In this document: positions 52,865-63,266 of the stretch, one piece after another | Layout of the letters: every line of letters begins with the position of its first letter | Numbering within the stretch: the stretch's first letter is position 1 | Position numbers and translations under genes: made by a program | Assembly (NCBI GenBank): GCA_910577235.1 | Contig: CAJTMX010000003.1 | Location: forward strand, 1 to 64,000 | Reading direction: 5' to 3' | Length of the DNA: 64,000 nucleotides | DNA from: an uncultured Acetatifactor sp. | GTDB taxonomy: Bacteria; Bacillota; Clostridia; Lachnospirales; Lachnospiraceae | Notes under the pieces: model-generated | The model's database searches: none | The model's input: only the letters and a program-made list of their open reading frames with translations | What the model was told of the DNA's origin: nothing

Positions 52865-55443
52865 TAATCAACACCCCCTACCCTGTAGTTTCTGGCCGGA
52901 ACCGTGATCCCGTCCACGGTCTGATCCGTTGTACTCTCGTTTATATAGATCACCACGCCGTTGCTGTAGGTCACTGCTTTCACTCCGTTGTCCAACACCT
53001 GATGATCCGTGATAGCCGCGCCGTTTACATGTTTCAGCGCGTTATTCACTTCCGTATAGATCGCGATGGCATCGTCCTTCCAGTTGCTGTAAGTGGTGGC
53101 GTAATATCGGTTCAGACCCGTATTCTTGATGTCGCTGGCATTTTGGTAAGTGAACATAAAGTGCGGAGCGGCGCCGTATTCCACCAGATTCAGCACTATG
53201 TCCGCCTTGTCATAGGTGTCGCTCAGATTGATATTGCTGCCGGCATAGTCGATATAGCCATGGATCAACATTTCATAAAAAGGAACTGTGGCATCCACGA
53301 TATAGTAATCGTTGGAGGACAGCGGAACATTGATCATATCGTCCGCGAAAGCAAACGCGTAATCGTTTCCCGCGTTGAGCAGAATGCTCTTCCCCGTATC
53401 CTCCAGCTGTTTCAAGCTGGCGAGCACCACATCCAGCGCAGCTTCCCTGTCGATGATATTGGTCCGCTTTTTGTCCGAGTGCAGCTCACTTCCCAAGTCT
53501 CTCAAGGAGATACCGCTTATATCATACTTACCTATCTTTCTGGTAAAAGCGTCCACGTAGCGCACCAGGAACTTGGGTGAGATCAGGAAGTAATGATTTT
53601 CACCGTAGCCCAGACCGGAAGTCTTGCGCAGCGTGGCCGGATTCACCAGGCCCAGCTCCGCCACATAGCCCGCTCCGTAATATCGGGAAGTCTCGTTGTT
53701 GTAGGAATAGCGTCTGCTCACCCAGCTGACCTGCTGGAAAGCCACATCCCCATAGAATGTATTGCCGTCCGCTGCCATAAGGCTGCTCAACTCTTCCAGG
53801 GCTCTCTTACCTCCCAGAGCCGCCGGCACCTTGATCTTATCCACCACGTCGTGATGATATCCGTGGTTCATCCAACCCTGGAAGTTCATGACCTGATTGG
53901 TGATACCGCTGTTCATCAGATCCTTGTATATCTCCGCCGCCTGGTCAAAATCCGTCATGGTATACATGCCGTTGTACTGGGTTCCCAGGAAAAACTTGGT
54001 CATGGTCACGCCGCCCAGCACGTCATAGTAGAATTTCAGATCCGGATCGCCGTCCGTATCCGGGGTCAGTACGCCTTCCGATACCAGGCGCTCCCTATAA
54101 TAGTTGGCCGCCTGGGCATAGGTGGCTTTTTCCTCCGGCAGCATCGTATACTTCACGGTGATGTTGGCGTCATAGCAGTTGGGTTCCACCACAGGGATCT
54201 CTCCCTCGTTGCCGGTGGTTCCGAACATGGAGAGTTTATCGTTGCCTCTCACCACAAAGGTGGGGAACACAAAGTTATATTCATTGATCTTGCCGGACAC
54301 ATAGGCGGACAGATTAGCAAAGCTGGCGCCGTCCTCAATGGTGGCAAATACGGCGCTCTTCTCCCGGAAAATACCGAACAGCGCCATCCTGACGTTCTCC
54401 GTATTCTCACGCACCGTGTACTCCGCAGCCAGCGGGTCGATACCGTATACATACTCTGCATACTGGGCCGCGGTGGGCTTGCCGTTGTTAAAATAGATCA
54501 GGGAACCGGAGCCGTTGGGCACCAGCATATAGCCGTTCTCGTCAATGCCGGCGGTGCCGAAGTATCTCAGCAGCTGAATGCGGAACAGTGAACCGCCGCC
54601 GTTTTCCACCACATGATCCATGGGGATGGAGACATCCACCGCGTCTCCGTTTAAGCGGTATTCCAGAGGAATCTCAAAGGAAATAGGCACCGCTCCCTCC
54701 ACGCCGGAATTCATCATCTCCACCGTGTACTCTTCTTCGGTAAAGCCCGCCTCCTCAAAATACCGGTTCAACTTACGGATCTGGGAGGCACCTTTCGCGG
54801 CGGAATCCAGCAGTTCAAAATAGTCATCGCCCACGGAACTCTCCCTATATTTTGTCAGCACATATTTCCTGCCCTCCTCATCCAGAGCCGCTGTCACCCT
54901 CTCCAGAGTCGCCGCGCTGATATATTGGGGCACAATACCGGTGGGGGCGCTCAGATCTCCCATAGTATACCAGAAACGGATACCGTTTTGGATACCTTCC
55001 ACCTCCAACTGTCCCCTGTCGGTGCAATAACTGAAAGAATCATATGTACCCTGGGTCCTGGTGGTGTTGAAATAGTCGATGATCAACTGGGATTTCAAAT
55101 AATTCTTGTGCGCCGCGTTGGCGATGGCGTCCTGATCCGCGTTTGCCGGATTGGAGTAAACGATCTGACCGTTGCGCTTATCCACCACCGCGACCTCGCC
55201 GGTGGTGGTGTTGGCATACAGTTTCAGGATATCATTTTCCGCCGCCAACTCCATGTTCGCCACATCGCCGCTACTCTCGCTGATGGGCTGAAAAGCCGTC
55301 CCCTCCTCATATACATAAGAGGACAGGTCATCCCGGTAACTGTTGTAGAAGTGGTAACGGATCAGCCAGTGCACTATGAAGATCACAAAGGCTGCCGCGA
55401 TAATGCTCACAACACCAATTAATATCTTTTTACTCGTCTGCAT
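52864..55443 (-). CDS. DUF5696-family membrane-anchored protein
   Basis: The 859-residue protein has one N-terminal helix (about 8-29) and a large extracytoplasmic part. Features are KNEIVYSNP-like text (NGQIVYSNPANADQD), a long beta-rich region (about 45-450), YYRERLVSEGVLTPD, and a C-terminal part (about 455-780) with GWMNHGYHHDVVDKI, FLISPKFLVRYVDAF and DISGISLRDLGSELHSD that reads like a TIM-barrel hydrolase fold. Family members recur in carbohydrate ABC loci of Paenibacillus and Lachnospiraceae but have no proven activity. A surface glycan-active role is inferred. Confidence 0.8.
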   Translation of the reverse strand: MQTSKKILIGVVSIIAAAFVIFIVHWLIRYHFYNSYRDDLSSYVYEEGTAFQPISESSGDVANMELAAENDILKLYANTTTGEVAVVDKRNGQIVYSNPANADQDAIANAAHKNYLKSQLIIDYFNTTRTQGTYDSFSYCTDRGQLEVEGIQNGIRFWYTMGDLSAPTGIVPQYISAATLERVTAALDEEGRKYVLTKYRESSVGDDYFELLDSAAKGASQIRKLNRYFEEAGFTEEEYTVEMMNSGVEGAVPISFEIPLEYRLNGDAVDVSIPMDHVVENGGGSLFRIQLLRYFGTAGIDENGYMLVPNGSGSLIYFNNGKPTAAQYAEYVYGIDPLAAEYTVRENTENVRMALFGIFREKSAVFATIEDGASFANLSAYVSGKINEYNFVFPTFVVRGNDKLSMFGTTGNEGEIPVVEPNCYDANITVKYTMLPEEKATYAQAANYYRERLVSEGVLTPDTDGDPDLKFYYDVLGGVTMTKFFLGTQYNGMYTMTDFDQAAEIYKDLMNSGITNQVMNFQGWMNHGYHHDVVDKIKVPAALGGKRALEELSSLMAADGNTFYGDVAFQQVSWVSRRYSYNNETSRYYGAGYVAELGLVNPATLRKTSGLGYGENHYFLISPKFLVRYVDAFTRKIGKYDISGISLRDLGSELHSDKKRTNIIDREAALDVVLASLKQLEDTGKSILLNAGNDYAFAFADDMINVPLSSNDYYIVDATVPFYEMLIHGYIDYAGSNINLSDTYDKADIVLNLVEYGAAPHFMFTYQNASDIKNTGLNRYYATTYSNWKDDAIAIYTEVNNALKHVNGAAITDHQVLDNGVKAVTYSNGVVIYINESTTDQTVDGITVPARNYRVGGVD

Positions 55444-55455
55444 CTCTTCCTCCTC

Positions 55456-56088
55456 CTACACTCTGAATATCAGTTCCTGGTAAATGCTGTAGACGAAGTT
55501 GTATAACTGGTTCAGCAGATCAAACAGCAATAGTGCAAGGAAGATAATGATAAACATTGCAACAAAAGTCAGAAAAATGGTGATCAGCGTCTTGCCCAGA
55601 GTATAGTTATGGATCTGCATGATACCCATGATAGCCATGATCACCCCATAGGCGATCCCCAAGCCGATGATGATCGTGTAAAACGCCCCCTCGTCCTCCG
55701 TGACAAACCAGCTGAAGATCGTACCGATGTTATAGCAGACGATCAGAGGAGTCATGGCATAGCCGATAGCAATGGCCGTATCCTTGAGTCTCCCCTCTCC
55801 GTTCATCAGACAGGTGATGGACCAATTGCCCACACAGAACAGTCCATACAGCAGAAATACGGATATCAGTTCCGGCAGAGCGTTTACCGTCAGCGGGTCC
55901 ACGTCATTGACGATAAAGCTGGCCGCCATACGGTTGATGGAAAAGGTAAAAGAGAACAGCATCACCAGCAATATGGCGATGGGCACGCTGCCTCTCTCCC
56001 TGTGCCGGATCTCATAATAAGCGTCCATGGGATGGCTTACCGTATAAAAAGCATATTTCCATTTGTCCTTAGAAAACAATTCTTTCAT
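55456..56088 (-). CDS. Yip1-family membrane protein
   Basis: The 210-residue protein has five hydrophobic helices and a short N-terminal cytosolic part (KWKYAFYTVSHPMDAYYEI). Yip1 domain proteins recur beside DUF5696 and NHL genes in carbohydrate loci; the function is unknown. Its ATG overlaps the stop of the NHL gene by one base, and AAGGAGGG lies upstream, so it is co-translated. Confidence 0.8.
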   Translation of the reverse strand: MKELFSKDKWKYAFYTVSHPMDAYYEIRHRERGSVPIAILLVMLFSFTFSINRMAASFIVNDVDPLTVNALPELISVFLLYGLFCVGNWSITCLMNGEGRLKDTAIAIGYAMTPLIVCYNIGTIFSWFVTEDEGAFYTIIIGLGIAYGVIMAIMGIMQIHNYTLGKTLITIFLTFVAMFIIIFLALLLFDLLNQLYNFVYSIYQELIFRV

Positions 56089-57572
56089 CAGGTAAGCCCT
56101 CCTTTTTTATATTTCGCTTTCAGTTTCGCTTTCAGAAACTTCTTATATACAACCCCCAACACGATCAGCAGGATCACCACGGACATCACCAGGCTCAGAT
56201 TCTCCTTTAATATCTCGTTGCGGTAGCGCTTGAAAGCGATGGAATAATACTTTCGGTTCATACCCAGTTTCAGATAATGCATGGCCGCCTTGTTGTCGCC
56301 GGCTGTCAGATAGGCCTTGCCCATGCCGGTGTTGGCCAGCTCATTGTTTTCATCCAGTTTCAGCACGGCCTCCCACTTTTCGATGGCGAGGGCTTCATCG
56401 CCGTCATATCGCAGGGCCACGGCGTCATTGATCAGAGAGCCGTACTCCGTCTCACCAAAGCTCAGGATCGCGCCCTGGAAAGAGTCCAGCACGATGATCC
56501 GGTCGTCCACAACCTCGATGGCTACAGGGGTGTTAAAAGTGCCCCTCTGGCTGCCCAGACCGCCAAACACATACAACAGATTGCCTTCCCGGTCATAGGT
56601 GAAGATACGTCCCCGCTTGCGGTCCAGCAGAGAATAGATTCCCTTATCCCTGTACACCACATCGATAAACTCGCTGGGGCCGCCGTAGTCGCCATATATT
56701 CCAAAATACAGGTCGCCTCCCAGGTTCTGGCTCTCGCCCTTTATGATGACGTCCTCGCCTTTGGGATTCAGTCTTCTGACGCCCTGTACGCCCTCGGAGT
56801 CAATATTGGAGGCATATACAAAGCCGTCGCTGTCGATATCAATGCCGGTAAACTCAGTGGGAATGAACAGCTGCTGTCTGGAACGCTCTTCCTTGCTGGC
56901 GATTTTTCTCCAGAATTTTTCCCACAGTGTGATCTTAACCTGAATGGTTCCGAAGTATCCGGTGAACTGACCGTCGCTCTCAAATACCAGAATGCCCTCG
57001 AAAGCGTTCTTGGCAATAACATACACACGATCCGCATAGTCCACTGTCACCTTCAGAGGAGTAAACTCAAAATCATCCTCCAGTATCTCGGACTGCGGAT
57101 TATCAATGATCTTGATAAACTCGCCCTCCGGAGTCAGTTTCACAATACGCTTGTTATCCGTATCCGCCACATAGAGTTCTTCATTCTCGGAGACGCATAC
57201 GCCCTGAGGCATCCGAAATCCGTCCTGTGCGCCGTCTCTGACAAAGCTGTCAATAACACGCACTACCTGACTCATACTGTGATCCAGCACCACGATACGG
57301 TTATTCTTGGTGTCCGCCACGTAGATCTCGCCATTCGGAGCCACACATAGATCCTGAGGCTCCACAAAATTGTCAATCTCCAGATTCTGCCCTGTGACAC
57401 TGCCGGTGGGCACATAGGCCGCCGGAGTCAGCACCACATTTTCCCGGTAATCATAATTATAGGTATCATAGGGCAAATCTTCCGCCTGGGCAGTCATTCC
57501 CATAGAAGTCGCCAACACTATTCCGGCCAGCAGGGAGGTCAATACTCTTTTTATCTGAATTTTCTTTTTCAT
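56088..57572 (-). CDS. Exported NHL-repeat protein with TPR segment and C-terminal anchor
   Basis: The 494-residue protein has a Sec signal (cut near MTAQAED) and several NHL beta-propeller repeats (GSVTGQNLEIDNFVEPQDLC, VAPNGEIYVADTKNNRIVVL, VSENEELYVADTDNKRIVKL). A short TPR-like region follows (about 395-445, AIEKWEAVLKLDENNELANTG), and a C-terminal helix (about 463-480) before a Lys-rich tail. It would sit on the outer face, anchored at its C-terminus. A scaffold or sensor role is inferred. Confidence 0.82.
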   Translation of the reverse strand: MKKKIQIKRVLTSLLAGIVLATSMGMTAQAEDLPYDTYNYDYRENVVLTPAAYVPTGSVTGQNLEIDNFVEPQDLCVAPNGEIYVADTKNNRIVVLDHSMSQVVRVIDSFVRDGAQDGFRMPQGVCVSENEELYVADTDNKRIVKLTPEGEFIKIIDNPQSEILEDDFEFTPLKVTVDYADRVYVIAKNAFEGILVFESDGQFTGYFGTIQVKITLWEKFWRKIASKEERSRQQLFIPTEFTGIDIDSDGFVYASNIDSEGVQGVRRLNPKGEDVIIKGESQNLGGDLYFGIYGDYGGPSEFIDVVYRDKGIYSLLDRKRGRIFTYDREGNLLYVFGGLGSQRGTFNTPVAIEVVDDRIIVLDSFQGAILSFGETEYGSLINDAVALRYDGDEALAIEKWEAVLKLDENNELANTGMGKAYLTAGDNKAAMHYLKLGMNRKYYSIAFKRYRNEILKENLSLVMSVVILLIVLGVVYKKFLKAKLKAKYKKGGLT

Positions 57573-57585
57573 ATGCTCCCTCCTC

Positions 57586-58473
57586 TTAATCCTTCATACC
57601 GGATGTGGTCATGGTCTCCAGAACGTTGCTCTGGCAGACCAGGAAGAAGGTGACAGGTACAGCCGCGATGATGAATGTCACGGCTGCCGCCGCGCCGGCT
57701 CTGGCCACACCGCCCGCCGTGATCTGCTGCAAAGCGAACTGCAAAGGCTTAAGCTGCTCGTCTCTCAGGAACATGGAACCCGTGTTGCCCCACATCTGCT
57801 GGAACTGGAAGATTGCCAGCGTCAGCCAGGCAGGCTTTACATTAGGCATCACGATCCTCCAGAAGATATGCCACTCGGTTGCGCCGTCCAGTCTGGCCGA
57901 CTCCATCAGGGAATCCGGGAGCTGCTCCATAAACTGTTTCATCAGGTACAGACCCATACCAAAGGACCATGCCGGCAGGATCAGCGCCAGATAATTGTTG
58001 TTGATCCCCATCCAGGAGATGATCAGGTATTGGGGGATCTGTGTTACCGTCCAAGAGAACATCATGGACAACACTACCATGCTGAACAGAATATTCTTGG
58101 CAGGAAACTTATGCTTTGCCAGAGGATATGCCGCCAGGGACGCTACCACCACATGACCCACCATTCCCAGGCCGGTTATAATAATGGTATTTAAGATATA
58201 TCTGGAAAAGGGAATCCAAGAATCGTTCATCAGCACGAACAGATCCGAAAAATTTTCCAGCGTAGGATTCCGTACAAATATCTTGGGCGGAAACTGATAC
58301 AACTCATCCAGAGGTTTTAACGCGTTGTTTACGATCATTACCAGCGGCAGGGCCATGAACACGCCGCAAATGATCATAAGAGCGAATAAAAGGGTGTTGC
58401 CCGCCATGGAACGGTTCAGCTGTTTTTCTTTTTTGCGAAAGAAACGTCTTTTTAATTTCATAGTCTCAGCCAC
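57586..58473 (-). CDS. Carbohydrate ABC transporter permease, MalG type (first pair)
   Basis: The 295-residue protein starts at GTG abutting the stop of the previous gene (TAAGTG), with GGGAG five bases upstream; an internal ATG lies four codons later. It has six helices and the EAA-loop motif SLMESARLDGATEWHIFWRI. It pairs with the MalF-type gene directly upstream. Confidence 0.93.
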   Translation of the reverse strand: MAETMKLKRRFFRKKEKQLNRSMAGNTLLFALMIICGVFMALPLVMIVNNALKPLDELYQFPPKIFVRNPTLENFSDLFVLMNDSWIPFSRYILNTIIITGLGMVGHVVVASLAAYPLAKHKFPAKNILFSMVVLSMMFSWTVTQIPQYLIISWMGINNNYLALILPAWSFGMGLYLMKQFMEQLPDSLMESARLDGATEWHIFWRIVMPNVKPAWLTLAIFQFQQMWGNTGSMFLRDEQLKPLQFALQQITAGGVARAGAAAAVTFIIAAVPVTFFLVCQSNVLETMTTSGMKD

Positions 58474-59427
58474 TTATTCTCCCACCCTTCCTAAGATTTT
58501 CTGTACTAACTTGTTGGTGCCAACCATCAGCAGGAACAGGATGGTAGCAATCGCGGAGGCGTAACCCATGTCAAAACGGGTAGAGCCGTAATCCAGTAGA
58601 TGAGTCACTACCGTAGCGCCGGCATAGTTCACCGAAGGGTTGCCCGCCAGGTTGATGGAGATGTCCGCCACCGCAAAGGACTGGGTGATCTGCATCACCG
58701 CGCCAAACATCAACTGAGGTTTCATGGCCGGCAGTGTCACATACCACAACTCCTGCCAGCGGTTCTTGACGCCGTCCAGCGCCGCCGCCTCGTACATGCT
58801 CTTATCCACGGTCTGCAGACCTGCGATAAAGGACAGAAAACCGGTACCCAAGGACAGCCACAACTGCACCACGATCAGCACGGGCAGAATATATTTCTCT
58901 GTCTGCATCCATAATTTGGCTTCGTTGATGATATCCAGTTTCAGCAGGATACCGTTTAAATAGCCATAACGGTCGCCTGTCAGAATCAAGTTCCATACCA
59001 GATAAGCGTTACCACAGATGGAAGGCGCATAAAATATCAGGGTGAGAAAAGCTCTCAGCTTACCCTTAAACTCATTGATGATCCACGCGAACAGCAGGCA
59101 CAGCATATAGCTGACCGGTCCGGTGACTACGGCGAATATCAAAGTGTTTTTCAGGGAGATCAGGAAGATATCATCCTCCAAAAACAGTTTGATATAGTTC
59201 TTCCAACCCACAAAGGTGGGCAGCTCTAACATGTTAAAGTATGTAAAACTCAGCGCTATGGACATGAGCACCGGCAATACCGTAAAGAAGAAAAACAGGA
59301 TAAAATACGGCGCGATCATAAAGTAGGAGGCTTTGTTTCTTACGATCTGATAACGCAGGGTACTTTGCTTTTTCGCGATGTCCAGAGCTTCCTGTGAAAC
59401 TCCGGAGCTTACTGCTTCGTTAGACAT
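58474..59427 (-). CDS. Carbohydrate ABC transporter permease, MalF type (first pair)
   Basis: The 317-residue protein has six helices, a TVLPVLMSIALSFTYF first helix and the EAA-loop SMYEAAALDGVKNRWQELW. It lies 16 bp after the large binding-protein gene and directly abuts the MalG-type gene. AGGAGGGGAG supports the start. Confidence 0.93.
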   Translation of the reverse strand: MSNEAVSSGVSQEALDIAKKQSTLRYQIVRNKASYFMIAPYFILFFFFTVLPVLMSIALSFTYFNMLELPTFVGWKNYIKLFLEDDIFLISLKNTLIFAVVTGPVSYMLCLLFAWIINEFKGKLRAFLTLIFYAPSICGNAYLVWNLILTGDRYGYLNGILLKLDIINEAKLWMQTEKYILPVLIVVQLWLSLGTGFLSFIAGLQTVDKSMYEAAALDGVKNRWQELWYVTLPAMKPQLMFGAVMQITQSFAVADISINLAGNPSVNYAGATVVTHLLDYGSTRFDMGYASAIATILFLLMVGTNKLVQKILGRVGE

Positions 59428-59443
59428 AATCTTTTCTCCCCTC

Positions 59444-62400
59444 CTATTCTTCCCCGGCCACCGGCAGGCCGAATTCTTCTCGCTTATAACTGATCTCCGC
59501 GTTTACATATATGATCTTATCCATCAATTCCTCTCTGGGGGTAGCCACCTGAATCCGCCCGGTAGAGCTGGAATCCGTTGTCACACTGTAGAACGCATTG
59601 TTTACGTTACGCCAGGTATAATAACCGCCGGGCACCTGAGGAATACCCTGTACCTGCCCGAACTGTTTCATGATCTCCCGGTAGTCCTTGATGGGCCAGG
59701 ACAGGCTGGACATCGCCTCCAGATTGGCAGTGGCCACTCGGGCGCTGGCACCCATCAGACTCTCCATCTCTCTGCCGTACAGGATCTGGGTCTCGGCGTC
59801 GGTCCACCATTTAAGGAACTCCCAGCACTCCTTAGGATGCTCCGTATTAGCCATAATGATATCCGCCAGGCCGGTACTTCCGGTGGCATGCAGGATGCTT
59901 CCGTCTTCCTGCAGATTGCCGGGTACTACCGTGAAATCCCACAGTCCCGCGATATCCGGCGCGGATACCTGGAAGTTGTTGTAGGTGGTATAGTCCGAGA
60001 TGATGATGGGACACTCGCCGGTACGGAAACGCTCCTCCACGCTGGTTGCCTTATCCAGCTTGTAATCTGTATAATATTCACAATACTGTTTAAAGGTTGC
60101 CACCGCAACGTCCGAATCCAGCATGGAGCTGTCTCCGTTTGCGGAGTAATACTCGCCGCCGTTCTGGAACAGCAGCATGGCAAAGGTCTGTTCATTGGGC
60201 AACATACCGAATTCCATCTGGTTCTTGGCCAGCACGGTCATAGCCACTTTCACTTCGTCCCATGTGGCGGGTACTTCCAGTCCGATCTCCGCCAGGATAT
60301 CCTTGCGGTAGAACATCATGGGAAAAGTCTGGGTATCCGGCAGCGCGTAGGTGGCACCGTTAAAGCTGAACGGAACCAGCGCGCTCTCGCTAAATCTCTG
60401 CGTTATGTCATCAAAGTCCTCGAACTGGCTCAAATCCAGCACCGCGTTACGAATACCATAGTTCACAGGCGTATCATTGCCTGTGTTTAGCACCGCTCCG
60501 GCAATACCGTTGGTATTGGCCACCTGAATCGCCATATCCGGTCCCTCGTCCGCCAGTGTGGCACGCAGCAGTGTGTTCATATCCACCAGCTGTACATTCA
60601 CGTTTATCCCTGTCTTGCTGGTAAAATTCTCATCAATCAACGCCTTGATGACGTTGGCCTGATCACGTCCGGTACCGATCCACAGAGTCAGCACCACGCC
60701 TTCCGTCTCATCGTCGATGGCATTACCGATCTGGTTGTAATCTACTATAAAGGAGTAAAACAGTCTCTGAATCTCATAACCCAGCTTAGAGAAAAAGCCG
60801 GAGGACGCAATCTTCTGATGGTTTTCCGGAGAGTAGATCATGATTCTGTCGATCTGCAGGGGCTGGCTCAGCACCTGGGTGATCCAGTTGCCGCAAGCTC
60901 TCACATTTACCTTATAAGAACCAAGTACTTCCACAAAACGCTCCTGATCGTCGATCAGTTCATCCAGCTGATCCTGCATTGTGATCAAAGTGGTCAGCTT
61001 GTCGCTGTTGCGCCCCGCTGTGATCCTCATGGCCTCCAGAGCCTGGTTAATACCCGCTCTGGCTTGGAGTAAATCCGCCTGTAGCCCGGGCAAGGACGCA
61101 GTTAACTGATAGTCCCGGTATTTATCGGGAGCCACGCCAGTGATATAGATCACCTGCCTGTAGATGGCATTAAGCTGCTGCACGGTATCTTGTACGGTAC
61201 TGATGATCTCAGCCATATCGCCCAGCACCACCTCCATGCGCAGCGTATGGGAACCGGCTTCCAGATAGAAACAGTAGGGATTGCCCTCCTCGTCGGACAG
61301 CACTTCCTCTCTCCAGCTCTGCTCATAGCCGAAACCATAATCGTTCATCTCTTCAAACGGCACCACGCCGTCAATGGTAATGCGGCGGCAAACATCGATG
61401 CCACGGACAAAATTCTGTTTACAGTATGCGGAAATATTGTAGTATCCGCTGCTGGGCACCTCAAAATTCCACTCTACCCACTGTCCAGCCTCCTGCCAGG
61501 AAGTGCCGCCGATGGTGTTGTTCAGCAGTACCTTGGGGCTGGAGGGATATACGGCAGGAGAAGACTGATCCTGTCTGGGATAAAGCATCTGAGACGACGT
61601 CTTATCCGCGTTCTCACCTTCGATGCGGACGCTCTCCGCAACGCTGTTCCGATAACCTGCGGCATCCCACACAGCCTTTGTAGCGGCGTAATCCTGCACC
61701 TTCTCGCTGTTGTTCAATACGATCTCCGACAGCAGCATAGGCTCTCTCTGGGACATCACGGTAAGATAATGTGTGCCTGCCTCCAGATATACGGACAGCG
61801 GTGTGGTGACATAACCGTTACTGTCGTACAGATAGCTCTCCACCCACTCCGGGGCCTCCACCGCCCGGGGTTTCACATCGTTCCCCTGGCTGTCTACCTG
61901 CCACACTTTGGTCACGATACCGTTCTCGTCCGCAGCCTGCTCGGTTATATTGGTGATCCATATGCGTTTCAGTTCTACCAGAGCAAGCTCGCTGTAGGGG
62001 AGTTTTCCGTCCACAAAAAATGCTCTCTGTATCTCGGAGCTTTTGCCCTCGATGGGATAATATACCAGAGACAGATCGTAAAATCCGCTCTCCTTTATCT
62101 CCATCTCATACTCCACCAAAGCCTCTTCACTTGTCAGCAGCGCGCTGCCCCCGCCGGGGATATTCTCATAATTGTCATATATTTCGGGGACGGCCGCCAC
62201 GCCGCTCTCCTCGTATCTGACATAGTCCACTGCGGAAATACGGTACTCCTGATCGGGATATACCTGGGGATTGGATGCCACATATTCCTGATAACCCAAC
62301 ACGGAAGGATCTATGGAATAAGTGCCGACGATATCCTCAAACTCCTCCTGCGTGATGTCGGTAGCGGCCTGCGCCTGTAGCGCCGGCTGCCAAACCGCGC

Positions 62401-62461
62401 CTGCCACCATGGCCGCTGCCAGAAGAAATGTCATTTTCCTTTTCCAGTTCTTTCTTCTCAT
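59444..62461 (-). CDS. Giant extracellular solute-binding protein with N-terminal sugar-binding-like modules
   Basis: The 1006-residue product starts MRRKNWKRKMTFLLAAAM behind AAGGAG and has a Sec signal ending QAQAA without a lipobox Cys. Two beta-sandwich modules that look carbohydrate-binding come first (about 75-250 and 280-420, with SGFYDLSLVYYPIEG and SSGYYNISAYCKQN). A coiled linker follows (about 430-560), then a type-1 solute-binding domain (about 600-990, VVLTLWIGTGRDQANVIKAL, PATWDEVKVAMTVLAKNQME). At about twice the usual length it may capture polymer directly for the first permease pair. Confidence 0.87.
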   Translation of the reverse strand: MRRKNWKRKMTFLLAAAMVAGAVWQPALQAQAATDITQEEFEDIVGTYSIDPSVLGYQEYVASNPQVYPDQEYRISAVDYVRYEESGVAAVPEIYDNYENIPGGGSALLTSEEALVEYEMEIKESGFYDLSLVYYPIEGKSSEIQRAFFVDGKLPYSELALVELKRIWITNITEQAADENGIVTKVWQVDSQGNDVKPRAVEAPEWVESYLYDSNGYVTTPLSVYLEAGTHYLTVMSQREPMLLSEIVLNNSEKVQDYAATKAVWDAAGYRNSVAESVRIEGENADKTSSQMLYPRQDQSSPAVYPSSPKVLLNNTIGGTSWQEAGQWVEWNFEVPSSGYYNISAYCKQNFVRGIDVCRRITIDGVVPFEEMNDYGFGYEQSWREEVLSDEEGNPYCFYLEAGSHTLRMEVVLGDMAEIISTVQDTVQQLNAIYRQVIYITGVAPDKYRDYQLTASLPGLQADLLQARAGINQALEAMRITAGRNSDKLTTLITMQDQLDELIDDQERFVEVLGSYKVNVRACGNWITQVLSQPLQIDRIMIYSPENHQKIASSGFFSKLGYEIQRLFYSFIVDYNQIGNAIDDETEGVVLTLWIGTGRDQANVIKALIDENFTSKTGINVNVQLVDMNTLLRATLADEGPDMAIQVANTNGIAGAVLNTGNDTPVNYGIRNAVLDLSQFEDFDDITQRFSESALVPFSFNGATYALPDTQTFPMMFYRKDILAEIGLEVPATWDEVKVAMTVLAKNQMEFGMLPNEQTFAMLLFQNGGEYYSANGDSSMLDSDVAVATFKQYCEYYTDYKLDKATSVEERFRTGECPIIISDYTTYNNFQVSAPDIAGLWDFTVVPGNLQEDGSILHATGSTGLADIIMANTEHPKECWEFLKWWTDAETQILYGREMESLMGASARVATANLEAMSSLSWPIKDYREIMKQFGQVQGIPQVPGGYYTWRNVNNAFYSVTTDSSSTGRIQVATPREELMDKIIYVNAEISYKREEFGLPVAGEE

Positions 62462-62495
62462 CATTAACTCCTTCTCCGTCTCTATATTGCACCTG

Positions 62496-63155
62496 TCAAT
62501 CATACCAGTTTTTCGGGTCATCCCCATCCTGTTCCCGCGCCTGCCCGGACTTCGGCATATACGCTTTCATGGCCTTCTCTATCAGAAACGAGCTGGCATA
62601 ACACCACAGACCGGGAGTCAGCAGGATCAACGGGATCGGCAGAAAATACAACTGCGCAGCCGCCGTGAGTATCAGGCCCGCCGCCAGAGCCAGTGTGATA
62701 TACCAGAAACGTATGGACATAACAAAAGCCAGCATACAGAGCTTACTGAGTTTCATGTCAAATCTGGACATCACGGGAAACAGGTACAGAGCCACCAATA
62801 TCATCAGCAGGATCAGCAGACCGCTGAGAGTATACCACATCCGATTGACTTCCACACCGTTTTCCAGGACCAGCCACAGCTCTAACCCCAAGAGGAGGCC
62901 CAAGGCCAGCAGCGCCGCTGTGGCCGCCACCCCCTTCTTAAAATTCAGTTTGTAACCTCTCCAGAATTCGGAGTGCACATATCCTACATCCTTGCGGACC
63001 GATTTTACCATTGTATAGTATAACGCCGCAGTAGATGTGCCTATAGTCACCACCGGAATACAACCTATCATCCAGAGAATCGTGGCCAGAATGATATTAC
63101 CTGTTGTGGTTAAAAACTTATAGACAATACCGTCCGTTGAAAATAATTGATTCAA
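62496..63155 (-). CDS. YesL-family (DUF624) membrane protein
   Basis: The 219-residue protein has five helices and a typical opening MNQLFSTDGIVYKFLTTTGN with GCIPVVTIGTSTAALYY. It starts at TTG (63155) with GAGGAG eight bases upstream; no better in-frame start exists. YesL proteins recur next to carbohydrate ABC genes and two-component systems. Their function is unknown. Confidence 0.88.
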   Translation of the reverse strand: MNQLFSTDGIVYKFLTTTGNIILATILWMIGCIPVVTIGTSTAALYYTMVKSVRKDVGYVHSEFWRGYKLNFKKGVAATAALLALGLLLGLELWLVLENGVEVNRMWYTLSGLLILLMILVALYLFPVMSRFDMKLSKLCMLAFVMSIRFWYITLALAAGLILTAAAQLYFLPIPLILLTPGLWCYASSFLIEKAMKAYMPKSGQAREQDGDDPKNWYD

Positions 63156-63266
63156 TGAATCATCTCCTCATAGTACCGTATAATTCCCCTAACGCACAGG
63201 GGACAGAACCCAATATCCGTCAACTTCCGTAATCCAGACAAGTGCGCCATGGGGAAATCCGTTGTA

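Noticed and set aside
59378..60490. Plus-strand open frame of 370 codons
   Set aside because: Antisense to the solute-binding protein; no ribosome site and low-complexity composition.
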